From assembly GCA_021771695.1 (NCBI GenBank), contig JAETON010000004.1, positions 1-64,000 of the forward strand: 64,000 bases of DNA, read 5' to 3'. Below, in pieces: positions 35,427-44,347 of this stretch. The notes below the pieces were generated by a model. The model saw only the letters and a program-made list of their open reading frames with translations. It had not been told where the DNA came from and ran no database searches. Position 1 is the stretch's first letter, and each line of letters starts with the position of its first letter. This stretch comes from Lachnospiraceae bacterium (GTDB lineage: Bacteria > Bacillota > Clostridia > Lachnospirales > Lachnospiraceae). Both the position numbers and the translations under genes were made by a program.

Positions 35427-36332
35427 TTAATCAAAATGGTAATGTGATTCTTTGTAATATCCATACTTTTCCAGATTAAAATCGGATTTGCTTAATGATG
35501 GCAGCCCTTTTGTATTGTAAACATATACTCCCGGCATCATTTCTTTGGCTCCTTTTTTACCAATCAGGAATGCATAGTATCCACCTGCATCATCATTTAA
35601 TTGTGCATCCACAATATACCATTTACCTCTCATCTTTACCATATTCCATTGATGAGATGGGTTCATTGCCTTTTTATTAGCATGTACATATTTACATGGA
35701 ACTCCTGCACCATCACATAAGGCTTTCAACGCTCTCGCATAACCGGAACACTGTGCTTTTTTATATTTTAAAGCACCTAATGCCGTATTTGCATACTTGA
35801 CATTCCATCCCTTCGTCTGATAAGAACAAATCGTACATAGATAATCATGTGCATTTAACAATTTTTCAAACTGTGTATAATTTGGCTGTGTATAAACATT
35901 TACAAAATTTGCAACCTTATCTTTGACAGTCTTCAACTGCTTTTTTGATAATCTTGGACCATAAACAGATCCCTTTTTATAATTCCCCGATACTTTCACC
36001 TTTGTGATAAGATTACTTTCTACAGTACCGGATGCAGTTTTTGCTTTCACCTTATAATAATACGTTTTTGACTCTCTGATTTTCTTATCCACGTAACTTG
36101 TCTTTGAAGCGGATAATGTTTTTAGCTTCTTGTATGATCCTTTCTTCTTCTTTGAACGAAAAACCGTATAATTTTTACTATCTGAAAGCTTTTTCCATTT
36201 CAAAGTAACACTCGAAGCTTTCGCAGAAGATATACGTAGATTTATGTGTGGCAGTTCACTAGCACGCACACTAAACCCAGAAAACAAAACCATACAAAAA
36301 ACCGTTACATTCGTTAACAACAACTTTTTCAT
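35427..36332 (-). CDS. Secreted FnIII/transglutaminase-like protein
   Basis: The exported protein (301 aa) has a signal peptide (1-24), a lysine-rich fibronectin type III-like domain (about 28-115) and a transglutaminase-like cysteine domain with a visible triad: Cys195 in KAQCSGYARAL, His227 in SHQWNMV and Asp242 in YIVDAQLND. Bacterial members act as cell-wall or protein-processing cysteine enzymes; the substrate is unknown. No LPXTG or lipobox is present. The ATG at 36332 has GAGGAGG 5 nt upstream. It is the last gene after a GNAT gene. Confidence 0.8.
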   Translation of the reverse strand: MKKLLLTNVTVFCMVLFSGFSVRASELPHINLRISSAKASSVTLKWKKLSDSKNYTVFRSKKKKGSYKKLKTLSASKTSYVDKKIRESKTYYYKVKAKTASGTVESNLITKVKVSGNYKKGSVYGPRLSKKQLKTVKDKVANFVNVYTQPNYTQFEKLLNAHDYLCTICSYQTKGWNVKYANTALGALKYKKAQCSGYARALKALCDGAGVPCKYVHANKKAMNPSHQWNMVKMRGKWYIVDAQLNDDAGGYYAFLIGKKGAKEMMPGVYVYNTKGLPSLSKSDFNLEKYGYYKESHYHFD

Positions 36333-36355
36333 ATAATCCTCCTCGTCTGCTCTTC

Positions 36356-36805
36356 TTATATCATTTTCATCCACTTCATCAAATATTCTTTTTCTCCAGT
36401 TTCTTCTTCCCTCTGCTCTCCTAGAATTTGAAAGCCTTCTCTTCTATAAAATCCAAGCGCCGATTTATTTTTCTCATAAACATGCAGTACCAGTTCATCC
36501 TGAATTTCTTTTATATCATCCAAAAGCATCTTTCCAATTCCTTGGGAACGGTACTTTTCATCTACAAAAATTCCTGCAATATAATTTCCCATCAAACCAA
36601 GGAATCCAAGAATTTTTCTCTCGTTTTTCCAGACAAACAGTTCCGCTTGAGGCATCATTGTTTTTACTTCCTCAAAATGAAACATCCAGTAATCTTTAGA
36701 AATAAAGTCATGTGCCTGCAGATTACTTTCAAACCACAGTTTCATAATATCATCTAAATCCTTTCCTTCAGACACCGAAACAATTTTCTCTATCTTTCCT
36801 TGCAT
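36356..36805 (-). CDS. GNAT family N-acetyltransferase
   Basis: This 149-aa protein has the GNAT fold: acetyl-CoA loop YRSQGIGKMLLDDI near residue 85 and the C-terminal KSALGFYRREGFQ. It resembles small acetyltransferases of unspecified substrate (GCN5/RimI-like). The start overlaps the end of the YbaK-like gene by 16 nt, indicating coupled translation. Confidence 0.85.
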   Translation of the reverse strand: MQGKIEKIVSVSEGKDLDDIMKLWFESNLQAHDFISKDYWMFHFEEVKTMMPQAELFVWKNERKILGFLGLMGNYIAGIFVDEKYRSQGIGKMLLDDIKEIQDELVLHVYEKNKSALGFYRREGFQILGEQREEETGEKEYLMKWMKMI

Positions 36806-37257
36806 ACGTCAACCCAGTTCTTATAATTTGAATATTTCTCAAGTTCCGGAATGGTAAGTTCAATAGCGCTGTTTCCGCTTCCACATGCCGGAAATACCGT
36901 TTCAAACCGCTTTAAAGATTCATCCAAATAAATATCTACACCCTCATTTACTGCAAAAGGACATACTCCCCCAACGGCATGTCCAATTAAATCGGCTGCC
37001 TGTTCCTGAGTCATCATTTTTGCTTTTTTCCCAAAATATTTTTTGTATTTCGCATTTGCAATTTTTACATCTCCTGCTGTCACAATCAAAATCGGCTGTT
37101 CCCCAGCCAAAAATGAAAGAGTTTTTGCAATTCTTGCCTCCTCACAGTGCAATGCTTCCGCTGCAAGTGCCACTGTAGCACTGGATTCATCCAGTTCTTG
37201 TATGCGGTCTTCCATATGAAATTGTTGAAAATATGCTTTTACTTTCTCGATAGACAT
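36790..37257 (-). CDS. YbaK/EbsC-type aminoacyl-tRNA deacylase
   Basis: The 155-aa protein matches the YbaK/ProX family that hydrolyses mischarged aminoacyl-tRNAs (for example Cys- or Ala-tRNA-Pro). The motifs VTAGDVKIANAKYKKYFG and IGHAVGGVCPFAV, including the conserved GG-x-CPF region and the catalytic Lys environment, are intact. AGGAGG lies about 7 nt before the ATG at 37257. Exact specificity cannot be read from sequence. Confidence 0.9.
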   Translation of the reverse strand: MSIEKVKAYFQQFHMEDRIQELDESSATVALAAEALHCEEARIAKTLSFLAGEQPILIVTAGDVKIANAKYKKYFGKKAKMMTQEQAADLIGHAVGGVCPFAVNEGVDIYLDESLKRFETVFPACGSGNSAIELTIPELEKYSNYKNWVDVCKER

Positions 37258-37267
37258 AATGTTCCTC

Positions 37268-38245
37268 CTATCGGCTGAATTCAATTAATAGTAACTCTAC
37301 TCCTACTCTATCACTGATGATACCACTTTTAATCTGCTCTTCTGTTTTTGCACATGCCTCTACCATTTGATACAGTGTATTCATTTGAAATAATTTCGCT
37401 TGATCCTTTAATTTTCCAACAACAAATGGTGGTACTTTTATTTTTTTTGCAATTGTTCCATTGTTATTTCCACGGCTGTCTAAATCTTTTACCTGTATCA
37501 ATTGGTTGCACTGCCTTACCAAAAGTGCCAGAATTCCAAACGGTGATTCTTTCAACTCAATCAAATCATAATACAACGTTAATACCTTATCTCTCTGTTT
37601 TTTGGCAATTGCCTCCAGCATAACAAAAATCTGATTGGTAGTCTGAGATGATGTCAAGTCTTCTAAATCTTTCTGTGTAATCTCTGCCCTGCTGTCTGTA
37701 TAAGAAATCAGCTTTTCCAACTCATTTTTTAAAGTGAACATATCAGAGCCGCATCGATAAAGAAAACTCCGAAGCGTCTTAGGAGACATCTGCTTTCCTT
37801 CTTTTTTTAATAAGGACAAAATCCATTTTCCTAAATCTTTTTCATTGGCTGCTTCAAAAGATACTGCATGTCCTTCTTTTGAAAGATATTTATAAATCTT
37901 TGAACGCTTATCCACCATATCTTCAATGAAAATCATCACTGTCGTATCCGCACATTCCTTCAATTGCTCCAGAAATGCATCATTTGCCTTTTTCCCAAGC
38001 CCCGTTTGATCCAAAATAATTAAACGATGATCACTAAAAAAAGGAAGGGTCTTTGCAAGTTCCGTTACTTCTTCCGGATCTGTCTTTTTGCCTTCAAAAT
38101 ACGAATAATTTATTGTGTCCTCTGGTGAAATTAACGCTTTATAAAGCTGTTCTTTCATCTGGGAAACCATATATTTTTCACTTCCATAAAACAGATAAAA
38201 TTTCGGATATTCATTCTTCTTTATATGTTCTAAAATCTTTTTCAT
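37268..38245 (-). CDS. holA: DNA polymerase III delta subunit
   Basis: HolA (325 aa) is the clamp-loader subunit that opens the beta sliding clamp. FYLFYGSEKYMVSQM at the N-terminus and the spacing of the three domains match the family. The start is uncertain: the ATG at 38245 gives a family-like MKKILEHIKK but its AGGAG is about 14 nt away; the ATG at 38269 lacks a ribosome site. A promoter lies inside the 3' end of comEC, so holA can be transcribed separately. Confidence 0.9.
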   Translation of the reverse strand: MKKILEHIKKNEYPKFYLFYGSEKYMVSQMKEQLYKALISPEDTINYSYFEGKKTDPEEVTELAKTLPFFSDHRLIILDQTGLGKKANDAFLEQLKECADTTVMIFIEDMVDKRSKIYKYLSKEGHAVSFEAANEKDLGKWILSLLKKEGKQMSPKTLRSFLYRCGSDMFTLKNELEKLISYTDSRAEITQKDLEDLTSSQTTNQIFVMLEAIAKKQRDKVLTLYYDLIELKESPFGILALLVRQCNQLIQVKDLDSRGNNNGTIAKKIKVPPFVVGKLKDQAKLFQMNTLYQMVEACAKTEEQIKSGIISDRVGVELLLIEFSR

Positions 38246-38288
38246 AAAATGTTTGATGTCTCCTGTCATTGATATTTCATGTCTTAGA

Positions 38289-38317
38289 ATTATATCATAT
38301 AAACATCTTTTTGTTAA
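38289..38317 (-). promoter_or_regulatory. Promoter of the holA unit
   Basis: Minus-strand TTAACA (38312-38317) and TATAAT (38289-38294) are 17 bp apart. It lies between the comEC stop and holA, and the predicted leader is short. Confidence 0.55.
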
Positions 38318-40501
38318 TCAATCCATCACTTCTTCCAATGTAACTGCCCCCTGCTGATCGGTTCTTTTTACTCTACTTCCATACTTTCTAAGCCGTTTCA
38401 GCACCTCTTCATGTGGATGCCCGTACCGGTTCTTTTTCCCACAGGAAATAACCGTTAATTCAGGCTTTGTTAATTTCAAAAACGTTTCCGAAGTTGAATT
38501 TCTAGAACCATGATGAGCAATTTTTAAAATCTCTGTCTTTTGCAGCCCGTCCTTTAACAATATTTCTTCTCCTTCTTTTTCCACATCCCCGGTTAGCAGC
38601 AGCTTTCTGCCAATCATCTCTCCCTGTAAAACAATGGATGCTGCATTTTTTTCTAACTGACTGTTTGCTTCCGGATGCAGAACTTTTAATGAAAAATCTT
38701 TTCCATAAATTTTCTTTCCTTTGGATAAATAGAATAATTTCGTTCCATTTTTTATCGCTGCCTTTTCAATTTTTTTATATGCAGTATCTTTGGAAATCTT
38801 AGGCATTCCTAAATACTCAATTTTTCCCATTCCCAGCAATTCTAAAATCCCTGAATAATGATCTGCATCCATGTGTGTGATAATTGCTATTTTTATTTTT
38901 TGATAACCACAGTATTTCAAATATGGTAAAACCCGGTATCTTCCAATATGTTTAACACTGCTGCTTCCGCCGTCTACCATAAACATTCCTCCGGCAGTTT
39001 CTGCCATCATGCAGTCTCCTTGCCCTACATCTAAAAATGTAATATTTCTTGGCTGCATCATTGGAATCACTGTCATCAGCAAAATTCCTGCATAAATTCC
39101 AAGAATCCGGATATGAAATCCTATTTTGATATCTTTTTTCAAACTTAATAGAAAAATAAAATAACAAATACATACCCAAAGAAATGGAACTTTTCCAACC
39201 GTCCATAATCCATAATCCTGTTTCGATATCCATATTACAATCTGAAACATCCACTGCACCATCCGGTGAATTGGCAATACTGGAAACCAAACAAATAACA
39301 ACGTCATAGAAAATGCTGCGGATGCTATCGGAACTGCAGCCACATTTGCTAAAAAAGATAAGATTGGTGTTTCATACTGTAAATAAATTGTCACAGGAAG
39401 CATTCCCATTTGTATAGCCATAGGAAATACCATTCTCTTTTTGATCTGTCCCTGCATTCCGTTCCATTCCGGCTCGATTTGCTGAATACAGCCAATGGCC
39501 AAAACCGCTGTAAATGACAAAATAAATCCGCTGTCCCAAATGTAAAACGGACGTCTGGTTAAAATAACAATTCCTGCGAACGAAGCGGAAGATAAAATAT
39601 CATAAGATTTCCCTAAAATTTGTGACAAAAAATACACACCAAGCATAAGAAATGCCCGAATAGATGATACTGATAATCCTGTAAGTATACAATAATATCC
39701 TGCAGTGAAAATTCCTGCAAAAGAACTTATACAAAAATTAAATCCTATTCTCCGAAATATTCGATAAATACCTCTTCCTGCCAATGAAATATGGAGGCCT
39801 GATACAGCCAATAAATGAATTAACCCGCTTTCTTTAAAATCATCTTTTTGTACATCACTGATTTCTGATTTATCTCCTAAAAGCATTCCCTGTACAAAAG
39901 ATACAGCTTCTTTCCCATATTGTTGATGAATCTGTTTTTTTATAAATTGCCTTGTCTGTACCACTCCAATGGATATATTTTTTGAACTATAATCTAAGAT
40001 TTGAATTTGATCTGCAAAAGATATGTAATAGATTCCTTTACTAAAATAATAATTTTTCGATGAAAACTGTCCGGGATTTGAAGCCGCCTCCTGCATCTCT
40101 ATAGAAGCCCATACTTGAATTTTGTCACCGGGATAAATAATTTCATTTCCGGAATAATACAAAATTATTTTTCCCTCCATGCCATCTCTTTTTAAAATGC
40201 AGGCTGTTCCTTTTTCTCTTTCTATTGTGTCTATTACCTCTCCTTGATATTTTTGTAAAGAAACAGATTTTATTTGTTCTATTTCACGATCCGCTGCCGC
40301 ATTTTGAATAAAGAAAAGACAGACTCCAAAAACTATCCCCACCAGTATCAAAAGATATCTTCGATCCTTTTTTACAAGAATCAAAAGAATCATGCCAAAA
40401 AAAATAGAATAAAAAACCGCTGATGCGGACATCCCATTCCACACAGCGGCCATCCCGGATAAATATCCGGTAAATATAAGAACCATCGGTCTTTTTTTCA
40501 T
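38318..40501 (-). CDS. comEC: ComEC/Rec2-family DNA uptake channel
   Basis: This large membrane protein (727 aa) has an N-terminal OB-like region, the competence domain with about ten hydrophobic segments (GLIHLLAVSGLHISLAGR), and a C-terminal MBL nuclease-like domain with FLDVGQGDCMM and THMDADHYSG. ComEC carries single-stranded DNA across the membrane during transformation. It is followed by the holA promoter and preceded by a GerMN lipoprotein with a 3-nt gap. Length and domains are complete, so it should be functional. Confidence 0.95.
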   Translation of the reverse strand: MKKRPMVLIFTGYLSGMAAVWNGMSASAVFYSIFFGMILLILVKKDRRYLLILVGIVFGVCLFFIQNAAADREIEQIKSVSLQKYQGEVIDTIEREKGTACILKRDGMEGKIILYYSGNEIIYPGDKIQVWASIEMQEAASNPGQFSSKNYYFSKGIYYISFADQIQILDYSSKNISIGVVQTRQFIKKQIHQQYGKEAVSFVQGMLLGDKSEISDVQKDDFKESGLIHLLAVSGLHISLAGRGIYRIFRRIGFNFCISSFAGIFTAGYYCILTGLSVSSIRAFLMLGVYFLSQILGKSYDILSSASFAGIVILTRRPFYIWDSGFILSFTAVLAIGCIQQIEPEWNGMQGQIKKRMVFPMAIQMGMLPVTIYLQYETPILSFLANVAAVPIASAAFSMTLLFVWFPVLPIHRMVQWMFQIVIWISKQDYGLWTVGKVPFLWVCICYFIFLLSLKKDIKIGFHIRILGIYAGILLMTVIPMMQPRNITFLDVGQGDCMMAETAGGMFMVDGGSSSVKHIGRYRVLPYLKYCGYQKIKIAIITHMDADHYSGILELLGMGKIEYLGMPKISKDTAYKKIEKAAIKNGTKLFYLSKGKKIYGKDFSLKVLHPEANSQLEKNAASIVLQGEMIGRKLLLTGDVEKEGEEILLKDGLQKTEILKIAHHGSRNSTSETFLKLTKPELTVISCGKKNRYGHPHEEVLKRLRKYGSRVKRTDQQGAVTLEEVMD

Positions 40502-40504
40502 AAA

Positions 40505-41023
40505 TTACTTCATCGGCAATTCTCCAAACACAAAACTATCGCGTCCCAATGCTCCCATTGCCTTTCCATCCGTATCCAGCATAGCCTGACCGGAAATTGA
40601 AAAAGACACATAATTGATTTCTTTTATTTGCGTCAATGTATACACAATCCCTGCACGACAGATTAAATCTTCGTTCGCTTCTATTTTCTTATATCCTGTA
40701 GAAAAATCAACTTGAACCACATTACTGCTCACCGTTACATTATTCATAATAACACGCTCTGGAATTGCAGACTTGTATTCACTGTCCTCACGGATTTTCT
40801 GCATTTCTTTTAATAACATTTCAACTTTTTGCTGAGGATTGCTCTTTAAATTTATATCCTTCTTTACAGAAACCAAACGGGTGCAATCGTTATTTGTATA
40901 ATAAATTGCCACTCCTTCTTGATTTGAACGTTTGCTTGTTTTCTTCTCTGAACGGCATCCTGTAAATACAGCCATAAGACACACGCAGCACAAGAAAGCA
41001 ATACTGATTTTTCTTCTCTTCAT
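40505..41023 (-). CDS. GerMN-domain lipoprotein
   Basis: The 172-aa protein has a lipoprotein signal ending in FTGC (lipid-modified Cys23) and a single GerMN-type domain (about 60-165; PERVIMNNVTVSSNVVQVDFS). GerMN domains occur in spore germination and sporulation proteins (GerM) and in membrane-anchored proteins beside two-component systems. It lies 9 nt after the histidine kinase gene, as LpqB/GerMN lipoproteins often do, and may modulate that sensor. This link is inference. Confidence 0.85.
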   Translation of the reverse strand: MKRRKISIAFLCCVCLMAVFTGCRSEKKTSKRSNQEGVAIYYTNNDCTRLVSVKKDINLKSNPQQKVEMLLKEMQKIREDSEYKSAIPERVIMNNVTVSSNVVQVDFSTGYKKIEANEDLICRAGIVYTLTQIKEINYVSFSISGQAMLDTDGKAMGALGRDSFVFGELPMK

Positions 41024-41032
41024 GTCAACCTC

Positions 41033-42433
41033 CTATGCCTTGTATTTCAGAGGGATTCTCATAGTAAACGTTGTTCCTTCTCCCACTTTACTGTAAATCT
41101 TAATTTCACCTTTATGCATTAATACAGCATTCTGGGTAATTGCAAGTCCTAATCCTGTTCCTCCGGTATCTCTGGATCTGGCTTTATCTACCCGGTAAAA
41201 ACGGTCAAATACCTGATCTTGACAGTCCTCTGGAATTCCTACACCTGAATCCGCAACCTTTACATAAAAATATTTATGGTCTGCATTCAGAGTCACACGA
41301 ACCCATCCATCATCTTTATTATACTTAATGCCGTTTTCAATCAAATTCGATAACGCCAAAGTCAGTTTCACTTCATCAATTTCTGCTGTTACCGGACGGA
41401 AACTTTCAAAAATCAGCTCAATATTACGCTGACTGGCAATCGGTTTTAACCTTTTCATAATAATTTCCAGCAATTCATTAATATTTACATTGGCAATCTC
41501 CAATTTTGCTGCTTTTTTATCCATCTTAACCAAGGACAGTAAATCAGAAATAATTACATTTTCCCTGTCAATCTCTGCCACCATATCTTCCATAAACTCA
41601 CGATATAATTCCGCTGGAACTTGATCTCCCTGCTGTAAAAGCGAATCCGCTAAAACTTTCATAGAAGTCATCGGTGTTTTCAGCTCATGGGATACATTTG
41701 ATACAAATTCCTGTCTGGAATCCTCCAATGTCTGCATCCTTGAAAGAATTTCATTGAATCTATGAATAATGTGTTTAATTTCCGTAAATCCAACTTCCGT
41801 TACTGATTCATCTTCATGCCCTGCAGCAATAAAATCTACGTCCTTCTGGATTTTCCGTAAATCTTTCGTCAAAAAATAACTCAACACAAACGAAAATGAT
41901 AAACCAAAAATGATAAATGCTACCAGCAGCATATTTCTTCTGCGGCTCATCTCTGCACTAGCTGATATTATATCTTTTTGTGGAATCGTTGCCATCACTG
42001 CTCCAAGAACCTTTTTTTTTCCTTGGATTTTTGAAACAATCGGAATCATCACTTCAATATAAGAACCCTTATCACCAACAACCCTTTTCTTCTTTCCTTC
42101 CATGATATTTCGTATATCTTTATTTAGGAAAAATTTATCTTGAAAGTCTGTGCGGGTATCTTTGATAATCTTATAATTACTTTTTATGACAATAATCCGC
42201 CCTTTCATATTTGCAGCAAGTTCATCTGTCTGGGTAGAAAGAGAGTTGGAGCTGTCATCTAATATAAAGTCAACCCCAACTACCTGATTCCCCAGCCATT
42301 TACACTGGTTCTCTATACTGTCGATCTTCTGATCCAATGCCTTTTCACTATATCCGTCATTCAAAAACTTACTGAACAACACAGAAATAAAAACTGACAG
42401 GGCAAACACAGTAATAAAAATCGTAAACTGCAT
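41033..42433 (-). CDS. Membrane sensor histidine kinase
   Basis: This PhoR/WalK-type kinase has two membrane segments (1-23 and about 168-188) flanking an extracytoplasmic sensor region, a HAMP domain, the phosphoacceptor VSHELKTPMTSMK (His249), NLIENGIKYN, DSGVGIP and GTGLGLAI. The ATG at 42433 lacks a ribosome site and would start directly in the membrane helix. The frame stays open for 14 codons upstream (MFKRKKDRFAFLHS if an ATT at 42475 initiates), with a G-rich GGGGGGTAGG before it. Either start gives an intact kinase, pairing with the adjacent response regulator. Confidence 0.93.
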   Translation of the reverse strand: MQFTIFITVFALSVFISVLFSKFLNDGYSEKALDQKIDSIENQCKWLGNQVVGVDFILDDSSNSLSTQTDELAANMKGRIIVIKSNYKIIKDTRTDFQDKFFLNKDIRNIMEGKKKRVVGDKGSYIEVMIPIVSKIQGKKKVLGAVMATIPQKDIISASAEMSRRRNMLLVAFIIFGLSFSFVLSYFLTKDLRKIQKDVDFIAAGHEDESVTEVGFTEIKHIIHRFNEILSRMQTLEDSRQEFVSNVSHELKTPMTSMKVLADSLLQQGDQVPAELYREFMEDMVAEIDRENVIISDLLSLVKMDKKAAKLEIANVNINELLEIIMKRLKPIASQRNIELIFESFRPVTAEIDEVKLTLALSNLIENGIKYNKDDGWVRVTLNADHKYFYVKVADSGVGIPEDCQDQVFDRFYRVDKARSRDTGGTGLGLAITQNAVLMHKGEIKIYSKVGEGTTFTMRIPLKYKA

Positions 42434-42461
42434 ACTATGTAAGAAGGCGAATCTGTCCTTC

Positions 42462-43151
42462 TTACGCTTGAAAATAGTAACCTACCCCCCATTTTGTATG
42501 TACATAATCCGGCACTCCCGGATTCACTTCGATTTTTTCTCTTAATCTTCGGATATGAACATCTACTGTTCTTGCATCTCCCGGATAATCATATCCCCAA
42601 ACCGTATTCAGAAGATCTTCTCTGCTGTACACTTTATTCGGATGGAACACAAGCAGTTCTAAAAGATCAAATTCTTTTGCTGTCAAATTCACTTCTTTGC
42701 CGTGAATATGGACTCTCCGGCTTTCACAATCAATTTTCAGTCCTCTGCTTTCTACAACTTTTGGAGAATCTTCCACTGGAGCATCATGGTGAGTACTTCG
42801 GCGCATGATGGCTTTAATTCTGGCTTTCACCTCTAAAATATTGAATGGTTTTGTAATATAGTCATCCGCACCATATTCTAAGCCAAGAATCTTATCCATA
42901 TCTTCTCCTTTGGCTGTCAGCATAATAATCGGAACATTAGAAAATTCACGAATCGCCTGACATACTTCAAATCCGGTTAGTCCCGGCAGCATAACATCTA
43001 AAAGAATGATATCATATGCCTTTTCTTTTGCCATCGCCAGCGCTTCTTCTCCGTCATAGGCACAATCCACCTGCATTTCATCCTGCTCAAGGCTGAACTT
43101 AATTCCCTTTACAATTAGTTTTTCATCATCAACAACCAATACCTTTCTCAT
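42462..43151 (-). CDS. OmpR/PhoB-type response regulator
   Basis: The 229-aa regulator has a receiver domain with Asp52 in IILLDVMLPG, acidic pocket VDDEK, and a winged-helix DNA-binding domain with VNLTAKEFDLLELLVFHPNK and the conserved VWGYDYPGDARTVDVHIRRLR. It is phosphorylated by the neighbouring kinase. Resemblance to WalR/PhoB is general, and target genes are unknown. It lies 17 nt after comEA, so competence-type and signalling genes share one transcript. Confidence 0.94.
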   Translation of the reverse strand: MRKVLVVDDEKLIVKGIKFSLEQDEMQVDCAYDGEEALAMAKEKAYDIILLDVMLPGLTGFEVCQAIREFSNVPIIMLTAKGEDMDKILGLEYGADDYITKPFNILEVKARIKAIMRRSTHHDAPVEDSPKVVESRGLKIDCESRRVHIHGKEVNLTAKEFDLLELLVFHPNKVYSREDLLNTVWGYDYPGDARTVDVHIRRLREKIEVNPGVPDYVHTKWGVGYYFQA

Positions 43152-43168
43152 GTCTTACACCTCTATAT

Positions 43169-43726
43169 TTATATTGTTATATTACCTTTCAACTTATTAT
43201 AGATTCCCTCTTTAATCCCCTGGATCTTCATAATATCTTCGGTATTTGAAAAAGGACCATGTTCCTCTCTGTAAGCAATAATGGACTGAGCTTTGGCTTC
43301 ACCGATTCCCGGCAGTGACATCAATTCTTCTTTGCCTGCAGTATTAATATTAATCTTGCCGGCATCAGATTCCGCTCTCTCTTTTTGGGATGAGTTCTTC
43401 TGACTGGCTTCAGTTTTCGATGGAATGTATATCTGCTGACCGTCTTTCATCTTCTGCGCTTGATTAATACTATCCGGAGATGCTTTAGAGGTTAATCCTC
43501 CTGCCGCTTCCACTGCTGATACAATTCTTGCATCTTTTGGAAACTTATACACTCCCGGATGCTTCACCTGTCCACAGATATAAACGTAAATTTTGGACAC
43601 TTCCGAAGACGTACTGGCCGCCGCCGTCTTCTCCTGTCTGACTGTTACATCTCTTCCTCTGGAACATCCTGCTGTGAAAATAAAAACCATCAGTAAAATA
43701 CTAATCTTTCGGACTCTTTTTAACAA
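43169..43726 (-). CDS. comEA: ComEA-like lipoprotein, SLBB plus helix-hairpin-helix
   Basis: The 185-aa protein has an SLBB domain (about 45-105; IYVYICGQVKHPGVYKFP) and a C-terminal double helix-hairpin-helix (KININTAGKEELMSLPGIGE). ComEA binds incoming DNA at the cell surface. Unlike a plain membrane anchor, the N-terminus ends in FTAGC (Cys21), a lipobox. The start is TTG 43726, 6 nt after AGGAGG; an ATG at 43744 lies upstream of that ribosome site and is rejected. It heads the unit behind a good promoter. Confidence 0.9.
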   Translation of the reverse strand: MLKRVRKISILLMVFIFTAGCSRGRDVTVRQEKTAAASTSSEVSKIYVYICGQVKHPGVYKFPKDARIVSAVEAAGGLTSKASPDSINQAQKMKDGQQIYIPSKTEASQKNSSQKERAESDAGKININTAGKEELMSLPGIGEAKAQSIIAYREEHGPFSNTEDIMKIQGIKEGIYNKLKGNITI

Positions 43727-43778
43727 CGTAAACCTCCTGGTCATTACAAAGAGTTCGGAACATGCAAATCTTACTGCT

Positions 43779-43807
43779 ATTATAACGAAAATAATAATAC
43801 TTTACAA
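43779..43807 (-). promoter_or_regulatory. Promoter of the comEA unit
   Basis: Minus-strand TTGTAA (43802-43807) and TATAAT (43779-43784) are 17 bp apart. Confidence 0.65.
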
Positions 43808-43828
43808 GAGATATTTCTCCCTCTCTAT

Positions 43829-44266
43829 CTATGATTTCCATTTAAAAATCACCATACCCGCAACAAATAAAACTACACCTATCAATTTTACCCATTGAAA
43901 TCCTGTTTTTTCTGTGCCAAACAATCCAAAAACTTCTATTAAATAGGATACCACGGTTTGTGATGCAACAATCAGCATCGCAGACTGTGCAGGCCCCAGT
44001 GCCGCAATACTTTTAATAACTGTAAACGTAATCCCCGCTCCCATGATTCCCCCAAGAAGCAGATATTTTGGTGTCACTTTTGTAAGCATCATAAAACTCT
44101 GGCTGCGCTCTGTAAATATCCATATGAGAATACACGCAAGAAATCCTGTAAACTGTACAAAAGAACTGGTAGTCCATGTACTGCTTTGTTTTGTGACTTC
44201 TGTGTTAAAAACTCCCTGTACACTCATTAATGCACCGGAAATTAATGCAATGATGAATCCAAACAT
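43829..44266 (-). CDS. YdcZ-type DMT transporter (DUF606)
   Basis: This 145-aa protein has five hydrophobic segments and the DUF606 pattern FGFIIALISGALMSVQGVFN and GGIMGAGITFTVIKSIAALGPAQSAMLIVASQ. Members are half-size drug/metabolite-transporter proteins that probably dimerise; substrates are unknown. GGAGG lies 6-7 nt before the ATG. It is separated from argD by 81 nt containing an inverted repeat. Confidence 0.88.
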   Translation of the reverse strand: MFGFIIALISGALMSVQGVFNTEVTKQSSTWTTSSFVQFTGFLACILIWIFTERSQSFMMLTKVTPKYLLLGGIMGAGITFTVIKSIAALGPAQSAMLIVASQTVVSYLIEVFGLFGTEKTGFQWVKLIGVVLFVAGMVIFKWKS

Positions 44267-44283
44267 AAAAAAACCTCCATTTC

Positions 44284-44317
44284 AAACTAAGAATTCCATT
44301 TTATATAATCTTAGTTT
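44284..44317 (-). repeat. Inverted repeat before ydcZ
   Basis: AAACTAAGA (44284-44292) and TCTTAGTTT (44309-44317) form a 9-bp inverted repeat in the gap between argD and the ydcZ-type gene. No T run follows, so it may be an operator or RNA structure rather than a terminator. Confidence 0.35.
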
Positions 44318-44347
44318 TTCCATGAAGATTTTTTCTATTCATTTCAA

